Shown: positions 8,348-16,440, numbered from the stretch's first letter. The stretch is 19,704 bases of DNA from JAXHTY01 sp034189225 (GCA_034189225.1 JAXHVL010000076.1:1-19704); one strand, 5' to 3'. Made by a program: numbers and translations. Notes: generated from the letters alone by a model not told the origin.

Positions 8348-9025
8348 AAGATAGGTAATCGTAAAATAGACACCTATCCCGATAAAAACAGCGGCGGTCA
8401 AACGCCGCAGATAGCGCTCCATGAATGTCAGACCTCTGACGAAACCGGCGGCGTACCGCGTGCCGGAGGCCAGCAAAAGGGCAAAGCCCAAAACCGGCAG
8501 GGCCGTTCCGATACCATACCACAGGGGCACCCAGAGGCTTGATTCGAATTTCAGGGCCAGGGGGATGACGCTGCCGAAAAAAAGCGCCGCGGAAACCGGG
8601 CAGAAAGACAGCGCAAAAATAAACCCCAGCGAAATTCCCCCGATAACACCGCCGCGGTTCAGGCGGGAAGCAAACCCGGCATTCACCCCGCCCATCTGGG
8701 GCAGCCGCAGCGGAATGATGTCTATAATGATCAGCCCGACAACGATCAAAAGCGGCCCCAGCAGTTTATTCATGTATTGCTGTAAAAACATGGACACGCC
8801 GGGGATGGAAAACAGTCCCGCCACAATGATAAAACATACCAGCAAATATGCAGCCGCCCGGCCGCCGGTGTAGGCCAGGCCCGCCACGAGCGATCCGTAG
8901 CGGGTTTCAATCTGCTTGCCGATAAAGGTGGTGGCCGCGATATTGGTGGCCAGCGGGCACGGCGATATCGAGGTCAAAATGCCGAACCACAGGGCGGAAA
9001 CAAAGGGAATGGCGGTAACGTCCAT
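8333..9025 (-). CDS. arsG: ArsG/CcdA-like membrane thiol or efflux protein
   Basis: An inner-membrane protein of 230 residues with about six hydrophobic segments. It resembles CcdA and the membrane part of DsbD, which pass electrons across the membrane through paired cysteines. The two diagnostic sites are present: SPCPLATN (C23) and SFCPVSAALFFG (C142). The subgroup seen in ars operons is called ArsG and described as an efflux permease for aromatic aminobenzylarsenicals; whether it moves arsenicals or electrons cannot be told from sequence. Its start overlaps the arsF stop (TAATG), so the two are translationally coupled. The final codons (Leu-Thr-Ala-Ser-stop) fall in a dispersed repeat, so the original C-terminus may have been longer. 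Confidence 0.85.
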   Translation of the reverse strand: MDVTAIPFVSALWFGILTSISPCPLATNIAATTFIGKQIETRYGSLVAGLAYTGGRAAAYLLVCFIIVAGLFSIPGVSMFLQQYMNKLLGPLLIVVGLIIIDIIPLRLPQMGGVNAGFASRLNRGGVIGGISLGFIFALSFCPVSAALFFGSVIPLALKFESSLWVPLWYGIGTALPVLGFALLLASGTRYAAGFVRGLTFMERYLRRLTAAVFIGIGVYFTITYLLTAS

Positions 9026-9480
9026 TAATCGCTCTCCATGAATTTCCGGGTTTCCAGCGCCACGTAATCAAAATATTTTTCCTTGTCGCGATAAAGACGC
9101 CAGACATTCTTGAGATTTTCCCAGCGGGCCGGTTGGCCGTCATCATAATCAGCGATAATCAGTGACTTGGTATAAAGCTTAAAATCTTCAATAAAATGTT
9201 TGTTTTCGGGCTTATCCACATTTACGGCCTGCCATTGGAGCTTTCCGGATTTGATCTCATTTTGAAAATTTTGTTCTACGGCCTCGCGGGACCATTGTTC
9301 GATCCTTGTGCAGGGACCGCACCGCTTGCTGGTATAAAAATAATAGGCCACGTATTCAGGCCCGCCTTTTGCCGCACGATTTTCCGGCTGCGCATTAACC
9401 GCACCCGGTCCCGTGCCCATGAACAGAAAGGCAATCGTCAAGACGCCTGTGATGGCGGTGTTAAAAAGACTTCGTTTCAT
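9025..9480 (-). CDS. arsF: Exported thioredoxin-like protein, ArsF family
   Basis: A 151-residue thioredoxin-fold protein with an N-terminal signal (basic MKR, hydrophobic stretch to about residue 24, likely cleavage after VNA at 30), so the domain should be periplasmic. The redox motif is CGPC (C54 and C57) in FYTSKRCGPCTRIE. The protein resembles ArsF, described as a subunit of a nitrophenyl-compound reductase in ArsEFG systems. Its ATG follows the arsE stop codon immediately, and its own stop overlaps the arsG start, so E-F-G form one translational block. With ArsG it could receive electrons from the cytoplasm. The periplasmic location is my reading of the signal sequence. Confidence 0.85.
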   Translation of the reverse strand: MKRSLFNTAITGVLTIAFLFMGTGPGAVNAQPENRAAKGGPEYVAYYFYTSKRCGPCTRIEQWSREAVEQNFQNEIKSGKLQWQAVNVDKPENKHFIEDFKLYTKSLIIADYDDGQPARWENLKNVWRLYRDKEKYFDYVALETRKFMESD

Positions 9481-9723
9481 TTAATCCCCCTTTTTCGTGA
9501 TCCAGGAAATAACATCTTCCTTTTTGGGGACCTTTCCAACGGACTTGACCTCGCCATCCACCACCACCGCCGGGGTTCCGAAAACCCCGTAACCGGCGAT
9601 TTTCATCGCATCACTAACTTTTTCCACATCCGCGGCCACGCCGGCGTCCGCTGCCGCATCCTTTACCACCTGCTCCGTCTGCCGGCATTTCGGGCAGCCC
9701 GGCCCCAGAACTTTGATATCCAT
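9481..9723 (-). CDS. arsE: Small redox-active CPKC protein, ArsE-like
   Basis: An 80-residue glutaredoxin or thioredoxin-like protein of the TM0996/MTH895 type with the redox motif CPKC (C10 and C13), a central GTPAVVVDG that includes the cis-proline of the fold, and no signal peptide, so it is cytoplasmic. AGGAGG precedes the ATG at good spacing. It lies 96 bp downstream of arsR and directly before arsF. In ArsEFG systems this position is called ArsE. It could reduce an ArsG cysteine pair or a thiol needed by ArsC. Either role is inferred from fold and neighbours. Confidence 0.85.
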   Translation of the reverse strand: MDIKVLGPGCPKCRQTEQVVKDAAADAGVAADVEKVSDAMKIAGYGVFGTPAVVVDGEVKSVGKVPKKEDVISWITKKGD

Positions 9724-9819
9724 GGTTTACCTCCTTTTTCCTGAACAAGGTTTTGTAAATCCGGTGAACGTCTCACCGGGGTTGCATTTCGCTCAAACAG
9801 AATATAACGACGGATGTCA

Positions 9820-10170
9820 TTACCCCGCCTTCCGGCATATCTCCTCGCGCCGGATTTCCGGAAGCCGGCGCAGAATTTCGGCCACTTCCGGATCATCCTC
9901 CAGCCAGTGCTTCAGGTTGCCCAGCATGCTGGCTGCATACGGGCTGTCATCGCCGTCAGCCAGAGCGTAGTTTACCCACAGGCCATCCTTCCGATAAATC
10001 ACCAGTCCGGCCTCTTCAAGTATTTTCAAGTGCTTGCTGGTTGTTGACTGGGCAATCCCCAAAGCCTCCTGGATTTCGCATACACACATCAGCCTGCGCT
10101 GCAACATTTTCGCAATCTTCACCCGTGTGGGATCTGACAGGGCCTTCATGACTTTAGTGAATTTTTTCAT
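9820..10170 (-). CDS. arsR: ArsR-family arsenite-responsive repressor
   Basis: A winged-helix repressor of 116 residues that leaves DNA when trivalent arsenic binds its cysteines. The opening DPTRVKIAKML, the sensor motif MCVCEIQ (C29 and C31) on the helix before the recognition helix, and the recognition region IAQSTTSKHLKILEEAGLV match the classical ArsR pattern. A further cysteine (C112) near the C-terminus could be a third ligand. The gene is first in the minus-strand ars operon, about 60 bases after the predicted start site, with a weak ribosome site. Its promoter carries the same operator as the two arsC promoters, which implies autoregulation plus control of arsC. Confidence 0.93.
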   Translation of the reverse strand: MKKFTKVMKALSDPTRVKIAKMLQRRLMCVCEIQEALGIAQSTTSKHLKILEEAGLVIYRKDGLWVNYALADGDDSPYAASMLGNLKHWLEDDPEVAEILRRLPEIRREEICRKAG

Positions 10171-10221
10171 TTTCTCTTATTCCCGGTTGTTGATCGTGCT
10201 GACGGTTCCAGCATTACCACC

Positions 10222-10265
10222 ATATCGTTAAATTGTAATATATAAATAAAGTAAGCTTCTGTCAA
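10222..10265 (-). promoter_or_regulatory. arsR operon promoter with ArsR-type operator
   Basis: On the minus strand, TTGACA (10260-10265), a 17-bp spacer and TATATT (10237-10242). TATATTACAA-N4-ACGATAT (10222-10242) follows, exactly the element at both arsC promoters. The spacers differ between arsR and arsC, so the conserved block after the -10 is probably the repressor site, not just common ancestry. Confidence 0.82.
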
Positions 10266-10593
10266 GCCTTAACCCGAATAAACGCCGAATAAAACGGATT
10301 TGCGCCCGGAATTGTATTGTGATATGTAAACATCCGACCCCAAAGGGGCCGGCTTTGATTACTCCTATAAGGGGATTGTTTACAGTCTGAACTCACCCTT
10401 CGTGTCCTTCGTGAACTTTGTGGTTCGATTGTCTGGAGTTGATTACCACGAAGGGCACGAAGATAAATGCATCGCGTTGATGCCCCGGAACACTCCGGTA
10501 TCTGTTTTGGTCATTGGAACATTTAGTATTCGGATTTGTTTCGAATTTCTAATTTCGTGCTTTGCTCCTTACCGGCATAGCCTTTACTCGCTG
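10266..10593. other. Intergenic space upstream of arsR
   Basis: No gene supported. Besides the inverted repeat below, there is a small GC hairpin near 10336-10353 (CCGACCCC and GGGGCCGG). The plus-strand open frame from 10402 has no ribosome site and ends in the duplicated terminator. Confidence 0.5.
10398..10462. repeat. Inverted repeat, 16-bp arms
   Basis: CTTCGTGTCCTTCGTG (10398-10413) pairs with CACGAAGGGCACGAAG (10447-10462) with one mismatch. This kind of CACGAAGG palindrome recurs in intergenic space of many environmental bacteria. No role is evident here. Confidence 0.65.
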
Positions 10594-10617
10594 ACCTGGC
10601 CCAGAGGACCAGGTTTT
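10594..10617 (+). terminator. Second copy of the arsC terminator
   Basis: ACCTGGCCC-AGA-GGACCAGGT followed by TTT. Counting the flanks, about 30 bases match 2869-2900 with few changes. No plus-strand gene ends here now, so it may mark the former end of another arsC copy. One stem position is mismatched relative to the first copy. Confidence 0.65.
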
Positions 10618-10631
10618 ATTGACTGAATAAT

Positions 10632-10669
10632 AAAAAAAGCGGAAAACCCTGTGCTTTTCCGCTTTTTTT
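10632..10669. terminator. Bidirectional terminator after yhaN
   Basis: AAAAAAAGCGGAAAA (10632-10646) pairs with TTTTCCGCTTTTTTT (10655-10669) around an 8-base loop. It starts seven bases beyond the yhaN-like stop on the minus strand, with runs of T on either strand. Confidence 0.85.
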
Positions 10670-10676
10670 ATCCCCT

Positions 10677-13600
10677 TCAAAGCTCATGAATTTGAATATC
10701 GGGTTTTTTGAGTTTCTTTACTTCGCTGACAATCTGCCCATGATGGGTAAAAAGAATCACTTGGTTTTTTTTTGATAATTCGGCCAGGGCCTTAAGTGTT
10801 GCCCTGGAACGATCATCATCAAAGTTGATTAGAATATCATCCACAATAAAGGGCATGGGTTCATTGCTCTCAAGTCGCCATTCCAGGGTTCCAAGGCGTA
10901 AGGCAAGATAAAGTTGATCACGGGTGCCGTCACTCATCCCTTCAATTTTTACCCATGCCCCATCCGGCCGGATACCAACCAGAATTGGATCCCCCTTGTC
11001 ATCAATATCAGTGCGCAACCCTTCAAAGGCCCCAAGTGTCAACTCGGAAAAATACTTTGAAGCGATTTTTAAGACCGGGTCTTGATGTTCATCCCGGTAT
11101 CGCTCGATTTCCTGTTGTAAAATCCTGGAGGCCAGTTTTACGCGTAGATATCTTTCGGCCAGCCGCCTGATCCTGGCCAATTCCTGTTCCATCTTTTCTG
11201 CGGCCTCAGCCGCCTCGGCGCTGCCATCCATGGCTTTAATCTTTGATTGAATTTCACCAATCGTCTGGGAAACATTGATAATCTCAGGGTTTATCCTGTC
11301 ATTGATATCCTGTTGCAATGCGTCAATTTGGCCTGGCAATTCATCGGCGCTGACCGCTGCCGCCTGGCGATCAAGCGCTTCTATTGTTGTGCCGGCCCCT
11401 ATTTTGGTCAGGGTTTCTTCGGTATCGGATATTTTCTTTTTCAGTTGTTTATATTCATTGAACTTAATGATTATCTCGGCCAGGGCTTCCGGTTTTTCAC
11501 TTTTAGCAATCCGGACGAGTTCATCCATCTGCTCCTCTGCACTTTTCAGGGTTTTTTCAACTTTCGAGATTTCTTTTTCTAATGCGTCTACCTCTTCTGC
11601 ATATTGTTCATAAAGGGTCTTGTCTTTTTGTGCCTGAGAAAGTCTGGTGCGCAACTGGAGGACAGCCTGTTCCAAATTTATCTCCCCCATGTCCGGATCT
11701 GCCTCTTCAATCAGGGTCTTCACCGCTTTCTCAAGTTCTGCCGCATCCCTGTCAATACCGTCAATCCGCTTTTTCAGGTCATCGGCATCTTTTAATTTAT
11801 TAAAACAATCCTGCAAAGTGTCGATCATACCAGGGGCCTCTGTGGGGGATATCTCATCGGCAAGGCCTAACCCGGACAACGCTTTTTCCCACTGCCCCTG
11901 CCACTGGTTCAAATCCTCCTGAGCAACCTTGTGATCATCCCTTGCTTGTTTTAGTGTTTTTTGGGCTTTTTTCTTTTTTTCATTTAATAGTTTAAGGTTT
12001 TCTTTATTGGATGAAATCCGATCAAGGACAGTTTCTGCGAAAATCACAACCGGATTCAGTGTTTCCTCAGCAGGAATATCTTCTTCTCCCATACTCTGAA
12101 GCTCTTGAAGGAGGCCGTCTTTAAGTTCCTGGCGCCGTTTACGGTCCCGCGCGATTTCCTTTTCCTTTTTAAAAATCTCGCCTGCCTTGTAGCGCAGCTT
12201 GTCAATCTCAGCCAACCAGCCGCTCATTTCCTTGGGCGACAGGGGGGTAATCCCCAATGGTTTCCAAACCAGGGACCAGGCGTCATTAAGCTGTTGCGCG
12301 CTTGAATCCAGGTCGGCCGTAATTTTATCGTTCTCTGCCAGAAAATTTTCCAAAGTTTCAACCTGGGCCCGCAGGGCAGCCGAATTCGCCACCCGTTCGG
12401 CTTCCCGGCGCAGCCGGTCAGCTATATGGTCAGCACGGACAACGTATCCTTCGTAAGCTTCCGGAAGCGATTTTTCAGCGCCATAGGCCTGACTTTCTTC
12501 GCATTCTTTTTCACCATCCAGCCACTGCCGGCGGATGAACTGCCACCCCTGCTCTCTTTTTTCACGGATATTTGCAAGTTCTTCTTCTGAAGGCACTTCG
12601 CCTGCGTATTCCATTTTTTTAAATTCAGCGGTAGCATCATTGAGTTTTTTCTTTGCCGTTTTTCGCTCCTTTTCCTGGTCCCGCCGTTCCTCCGCAATAT
12701 CGCTATATCTTTTTTCAAACTGTTGCACTGTTTCAGACAGTGGAAGGGAAAGTTCCATGAGTGCTGGCAAATCCCCGGACCACAAGCCAATACGCTTAAG
12801 CTCGGCAAGACAGGTCTTTTTACCCTCCTCAACTTCGCCCATGCTGCTTTGTACCTGTACATCAAGGTTTCCCGCCTTTTGGGCCAGTTTCAAGGCCTGC
12901 GAAAGTCCCTCGGCCGCCTTAATCTCCGGCACTTCCGATATGCTTTTCTCTATTTCCTGAAGCTCCTGCTCGGCTGACTTGATTTGTTTCTGCGCCTGGT
13001 TGAGCTGCTGGTTGATCCCCTCGTGTTTCGAGCTTAATGCTTGAACGGTTCTTTTTTTGGCAAGTACCGGACGAAGTTCTTCCACCTTCTTCAGGGGCAG
13101 GTCCGGCCGGACTTGCTTTAATGATTCGGCAGCTTCTCTGACCAGGCCGATCCGCATACCATCTAATCTGGGTTTATCCTTCATACCTTTGCGGTATTCA
13201 CCCAGCCGTTGATGAAAATCATCCACCTGTTCGGCACGGTTTAAAAGCGCCTTGTTGATCGATATGGCCTTTTTCTTCTCAGCAATTTTCTTAAGCCGGG
13301 CTGCGTCTTTTTCAAGTTGCAGTTTAGCCTCACGGATTTCCTGGCTTACCTGTTGATGTCTGTCTGAAAAATCCGGCGGCAGAAGAATAACGTCACCCAG
13401 TTCCTGTAATTGCGCCTGATAATTTTTTAAAGATGCCAGCTCGGGAATAGCCCGGCCTAAGCGCTCTAAACGTTTTAATTCCTTGTTTTTTTCAAGTCGC
13501 TCGGCTTCTAATTGATCCAATGAAACTTGAGCATTTTTTAGTTCTTTTTGCTTATCTTTCCATTCTTTGATTGAAAGTGTCAGGCGCTTGGCCTCTTTTT

Positions 13601-14177
13601 GTAACTCCTTGTATCTTTTAATCGCTTTATTGATCTCGGGCAGTTTTCCTGCTGACTTGAACAGGTCTTTCGCCTCATTTTCAAAATTTTCGATGACATG
13701 TCTTAACGAAGAAATCCCTGCCCCGGCCGCAAAAAGGGCCTGGCCCACTTCTCCTTTCTGGGCAAGAATATCCTCCCCTCCCTGGACAAGGGTTTTGTGG
13801 TCAATTCCATAAAGGGATTCAAAAATTTCCGGCGCCACACTGCGTAAAAAAGGATATAAATCTTTCGAAGCAAGGGGATTGCCATCCATATCGATGATGT
13901 CCGCCTTGCGCTTTTTTCGCCGCTGAAAATGTATCGAGCGGCCATCGCTGGTCTCCAGTAAACCACCAACAAGTAATTTATCATTGGAATGGATGAAATT
14001 ATCAGGGGTTCGCTCGTCAAACCCATATAATAATGCCTTGAGTGCTCTTAAAGAACTGCTTTTCCCGGACTCATTGGGTCCAAAGATGATATGCAGGCCC
14101 GGGGCCTCGGAATCAAACGCCAGGACACGATCTGTAAAGGGGCCAAACGCCTTTAAATCAAAACGCTGAATTCTCAT
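10677..14177 (-). CDS. yhaN: YhaN/SbcC-like SMC-type ATPase
   Basis: A 1166-residue ATPase of the Rad50/SbcC/SMC type, closest in layout to YhaN. The N-terminal half-site has Walker A GPNESGKSS (33-41). The middle, roughly 180-980, is charged heptad-rich coiled coil. The C-terminal half-site has the signature region EGMSDGTRDQLYLALRLG, Walker B FIVDDILINFDDD and the histidine switch in ILFTHH. No CXXC zinc hook is visible, as expected for the YhaN branch. It overlaps the nuclease gene by four bases (ATGA), so the products are probably made together and form a complex. Likely role is processing of DNA ends or hairpins. A defence role cannot be excluded, but nothing here shows one. Confidence 0.9.
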   Translation of the reverse strand: MRIQRFDLKAFGPFTDRVLAFDSEAPGLHIIFGPNESGKSSSLRALKALLYGFDERTPDNFIHSNDKLLVGGLLETSDGRSIHFQRRKKRKADIIDMDGNPLASKDLYPFLRSVAPEIFESLYGIDHKTLVQGGEDILAQKGEVGQALFAAGAGISSLRHVIENFENEAKDLFKSAGKLPEINKAIKRYKELQKEAKRLTLSIKEWKDKQKELKNAQVSLDQLEAERLEKNKELKRLERLGRAIPELASLKNYQAQLQELGDVILLPPDFSDRHQQVSQEIREAKLQLEKDAARLKKIAEKKKAISINKALLNRAEQVDDFHQRLGEYRKGMKDKPRLDGMRIGLVREAAESLKQVRPDLPLKKVEELRPVLAKKRTVQALSSKHEGINQQLNQAQKQIKSAEQELQEIEKSISEVPEIKAAEGLSQALKLAQKAGNLDVQVQSSMGEVEEGKKTCLAELKRIGLWSGDLPALMELSLPLSETVQQFEKRYSDIAEERRDQEKERKTAKKKLNDATAEFKKMEYAGEVPSEEELANIREKREQGWQFIRRQWLDGEKECEESQAYGAEKSLPEAYEGYVVRADHIADRLRREAERVANSAALRAQVETLENFLAENDKITADLDSSAQQLNDAWSLVWKPLGITPLSPKEMSGWLAEIDKLRYKAGEIFKKEKEIARDRKRRQELKDGLLQELQSMGEEDIPAEETLNPVVIFAETVLDRISSNKENLKLLNEKKKKAQKTLKQARDDHKVAQEDLNQWQGQWEKALSGLGLADEISPTEAPGMIDTLQDCFNKLKDADDLKKRIDGIDRDAAELEKAVKTLIEEADPDMGEINLEQAVLQLRTRLSQAQKDKTLYEQYAEEVDALEKEISKVEKTLKSAEEQMDELVRIAKSEKPEALAEIIIKFNEYKQLKKKISDTEETLTKIGAGTTIEALDRQAAAVSADELPGQIDALQQDINDRINPEIINVSQTIGEIQSKIKAMDGSAEAAEAAEKMEQELARIRRLAERYLRVKLASRILQQEIERYRDEHQDPVLKIASKYFSELTLGAFEGLRTDIDDKGDPILVGIRPDGAWVKIEGMSDGTRDQLYLALRLGTLEWRLESNEPMPFIVDDILINFDDDRSRATLKALAELSKKNQVILFTHHGQIVSEVKKLKKPDIQIHEL

Positions 14178-15433
14178 TGGTCGCTCCCGTGTTCCATAAG
14201 CTTTGAAATTAATAACTCCCTGACCTCGGTGCGGAGATCCGCTGTTTTTGCCGAAGATATATCAAGAAAGGATTCATCTTCGCTGTATATCTCCGGCGGC
14301 AACTTGCTTTTCAGGACTGAAAGTTCGGGCACCAGCTCAAAGAGGCTTTCACCTTCTAATGCCAATCCCGCAATTGACTTTAAAAGGCCGGAAATGGACG
14401 TTTCATCGCCAATAACTTCTTTAAGCGCTACATTTCGGCTTGTTTGAAAGGCTACCTTTTCAAGCCAAATATTACCGAGCCCGGCAGCAATGGCCCGGAA
14501 CTCTTCACGCCATTGCTCAGGCCTGCTCAACAGCTCTGTATGAAAAGCACATTGACCGGTCAAAACCAGGCGCAGGGCCAGGGTTTTGCCATTTGCCGAA
14601 TCCAGTTCCGCTTCAAAAGCCTGCCGGACAGCATCATGGATTTTATCGGTTGACTCGCATTCAGAAAGATCCACCCGGCAGATAGTCCATCGCAATACAT
14701 CAAGCCCCAGTGCCTCAACTTCCGAAACAGCGCCATCCTCTATGGTCACCAGGGTAGCCCCCTTGGCACCTGTTTCCTTGATATGTTTTCCCTGGATATT
14801 GCCCGGAAAGATAATCCATGGGTCTTCTAAAACTACCTCGCGCTTGTGAATATGACCCAATGCCCAGTAATCATACCCCCTGGATTTAAGGTCATCCAAA
14901 GTGCAGGGCGCGTAATCCTCGTGCCCGTCTCGACCGGTTAAAGATGTATGGAGAAGACCAATGTTAAAATAGTTGGGATCGTACGAGGGAAATTGAGCGG
15001 CAAGGTTCTCCGTGACCGCCCTTGTTGCGTAACTCTGACCGTGAATAATGACATCAAGATCATCGAGTTTTTCAGATACGGGTTTCTTATGAGAAAAGAG
15101 CGTCACATTTTCCGGCAATGGCATTGTCCGGGTGATCTGGTTGGCTGCATCATGATTGCCGGTTACAATAAAGGCCCTGATCCCTTCCTTGCCAAGCCTT
15201 CCCATCTGCCTGACAAAGAAAAGGCCGGTATTGTAATCCTTCCAATCCCCATCGTAAAGATCACCGGCGATAAGCACAAATGCAACTTCTTCTTCAATTG
15301 CCAGGTCAATCAGATTTTCAAAGGCCCGCCTTGTCGCTCCCCGAATCTCTTCCACCGGCGCATCCTCATGGGCCTCAAGGCCTTTAAGAGGGCTATCAAG
15401 ATGTATGTCTGCCGCGTGAATAAAACGAAACAT
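14174..15433 (-). CDS. yhaO: YhaO/SbcD-like metallophosphoesterase nuclease
   Basis: A 419-residue calcineurin-like phosphoesterase of the Mre11/SbcD/YhaO type, the nuclease partner of the ATPase downstream. Metal-binding motifs appear in order: AADIHLDSPL (Asp9 and His11), IAGDLYDGDW, VTGNHD, GLLHTS and LGHIHKRE. About 150 C-terminal residues follow with no sharp motif and probably hold the ATPase-binding part. I chose ATG 15433 because GGAG lies nine bases before it; the alternative GTG 15448 adds five residues and overlaps that site. The pair resembles yhaNO of Gram-positives; yhaM is absent. An extended -10 promoter lies about 60 bp upstream. Confidence 0.9.
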   Translation of the reverse strand: MFRFIHAADIHLDSPLKGLEAHEDAPVEEIRGATRRAFENLIDLAIEEEVAFVLIAGDLYDGDWKDYNTGLFFVRQMGRLGKEGIRAFIVTGNHDAANQITRTMPLPENVTLFSHKKPVSEKLDDLDVIIHGQSYATRAVTENLAAQFPSYDPNYFNIGLLHTSLTGRDGHEDYAPCTLDDLKSRGYDYWALGHIHKREVVLEDPWIIFPGNIQGKHIKETGAKGATLVTIEDGAVSEVEALGLDVLRWTICRVDLSECESTDKIHDAVRQAFEAELDSANGKTLALRLVLTGQCAFHTELLSRPEQWREEFRAIAAGLGNIWLEKVAFQTSRNVALKEVIGDETSISGLLKSIAGLALEGESLFELVPELSVLKSKLPPEIYSEDESFLDISSAKTADLRTEVRELLISKLMEHGSDQ

Positions 15434-15499
15434 GGCGCTATTCTCCACTCATATGATTAACTGGACACCCGCCGATTGGCTGCTTTATTGCTGCAAATA

Positions 15500-15508
15500 A
15501 TTATACCA
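15500..15508 (-). promoter_or_regulatory. Extended -10 promoter of yhaO-yhaN
   Basis: On the minus strand the sequence reads TGG-TATAAT, a perfect -10 preceded by TGn. No good -35 lies 17 bp upstream, which an extended -10 can tolerate. The predicted start near 15493 leaves a leader of about 60 bases. Confidence 0.55.
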
Positions 15509-15586
15509 CAATATCACATTCGTTACTTTCCATGCCAGGGGGTTGCATTCCCACGCACGGCTAATTTGTTCTAAGCCGTTAACATT

Positions 15587-15844
15587 CTATTGACGCGCGG
15601 CCTGGAAATTTTTTGTCATTTTCAGATAGTCCAGCACCACTCTGGTATTCCTGAACAGTTCTCTCATTTTCTGTGCCACACCATCCGTTTTTTTGGATTT
15701 GATCAGACCGATGGCGAATTTTCTGAGCCGCGCCGCATTTTCAGGACCGTATCCTTTTCTTATTCTACATCTGTCCTCGTCGTAGTTCCAATCCAGAATG
15801 TAATGGCAGCTGTTTTCAACCGTCCAATGCTTGCGAATGGTTAA
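15587..15844 (-). pseudogene. ISAs1-family transposase C-terminal remnant
   Basis: The minus strand reads IRKHWTVENSCHYILDWNYD then EDRCRIRKGYGPENAARLRK and ends with an intact TAG. This is the conserved last block of ISAs1-type (H-repeat-associated) DDE transposases, including the catalytic glutamate of the HWxxEN motif. Only about 84 codons remain; the N-terminal three quarters are missing. The break coincides with a REP-like ATTCCGGGGACAG copy at 15853. Confidence 0.75.
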
Positions 15845-15852
15845 TTCCGGAT

Positions 15853-15877
15853 AATTCCGGGGACAGTGTATTTATTT
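15853..15877 (+). repeat. REP-like half site upstream of RAYT gene
   Basis: AATTCCGGGGACAGTGTATT plus TATTT. It shares the AATTCCGGGGACAG core with the tandem units at 16271-16330. An inverted, slightly diverged copy sits at 18551-18573. Confidence 0.65.
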
Positions 15878-15880
15878 CTC

Positions 15881-15909
15881 TTGACATATAACACGGCCGG
15901 GCGTATTTT
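15881..15909 (+). promoter_or_regulatory. Promoter of the RAYT gene, possibly leaderless
   Basis: TTGACA (15881-15886), a 17-bp spacer and TATTTT (15904-15909). The ATG begins only seven bases after the -10 and no ribosome site is present, so the transcript may begin at or near the start codon. Confidence 0.55.
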
Positions 15910-15915
15910 GTTTTC

Positions 15916-16260
15916 ATGGCTAGAATGGCAAGAGTTGTGGCGGAAGGGATGCCGCACCATATCACGCAGCGCGGGAACAGGCGTCAGCCGACCTTTTTTT
16001 CCGATGATGATTATCAGGCCTATATCGACCTGATGGCGGAGTGGTGCGGGACGTATGATGTGGATATATGGGCGTATTGTTTAATGCCCAACCATATCCA
16101 TCTGATTGCCGTGCCTGAAAAAGCTTAGAACCTCAGGCTTGCCATCGGGGAGGCCCATCGCCGTTATACCCGGCGTATCAATTTCCGTGAAGGGTGGCGC
16201 GGTCATTTGTGGCAGGAGCGGTTTTCTTCATTCGTCATGGATGAGCAATACCTGCTGCGT
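15916..16260 (+). pseudogene. RAYT (REP-associated tyrosine transposase), broken
   Basis: A Y1-family transposase (TnpA_REP, IS200/IS605-like). It opens MARMARVVAEGMPHHITQRG, typical of RAYTs, and has the HUH metal site at H60 and H62 in MPNHIHLI. A TAG at 16126-16128 stops the frame after 70 residues. Reading through it, homology continues in the same frame (RLAIGEAHRRYTRRINFREG, then WRGHLWQERFSSFVMDE). The candidate catalytic tyrosine lies in that part, so the short product is inactive. Beyond 16260 the C-terminus is replaced by tandem REP-like units, a second lesion. REP-like sequences on both sides fit the usual RAYT setting. Confidence 0.85.
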
Positions 16261-16270
16261 ATTCCGGTGC

Positions 16271-16330
16271 GTATTCCGGGGACAGTTTACTTAATTGGCG
16301 GTATTCCGGGGACAGTTTACTTAATTGGCG
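16271..16330 (+). repeat. Perfect 30-bp tandem repeat, two units
   Basis: Two identical 30-bp units lie head to tail at 16271-16300 and 16301-16330. Each starts GTATTCCGGGGACAGTTTAC and ends TTAATTGGCG. A partial third start (ATTCCGGTGC) precedes them. They interrupt the RAYT C-terminus and keep its frame open. Confidence 0.9.
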
Positions 16331-16386
16331 GGATGATTCAAGCGGCTCCACATGCGTCATCAATTAAGTGAAACTGTTTCCGGAAT
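16303..16386. repeat. Inverted REP-like repeat
   Basis: The second tandem unit (16303-16327) pairs with 16361-16386, which reads CAATTAAGTGAAACTGTTTC and then CGGAAT. Only a few positions differ, and the centre is 33 bases. Single-stranded, the segment would fold into the kind of hairpin RAYT proteins recognise. Confidence 0.7.
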
Positions 16387-16435
16387 TGCGCCCCGGAATT
16401 GCCGCCCGGAATTGCCTCGGAATTGTCAGGAATTG
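16382..16435 (+). repeat. Cluster of five GGAATTG boxes
   Basis: GGAATTG occurs at 16382, 16395, 16408, 16419 and 16429, spaced 10 to 13 bases with C-rich separators. These look like successive broken ends of the AATTCC-type repeat. An operator cluster is less likely, since no gene starts nearby. Confidence 0.55.
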
Positions 16436-16440
16436 TCCCG

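Noticed and set aside
10402..10626. Plus-strand frame upstream of arsR
   Set aside because: It runs through an inverted repeat and ends in a terminator copy; there is no ribosome site and no domain.
10677..14177. The YhaNO pair as a dedicated phage-defence system
   Set aside because: Both proteins look like ordinary SbcCD/YhaNO repair factors with their own promoter and terminator; no third defence gene is linked.
16271..16330. Two perfect 30-bp repeats as a CRISPR array
   Set aside because: The units are directly adjacent with no spacer, and their sequence matches the REP-like inverted copies nearby.
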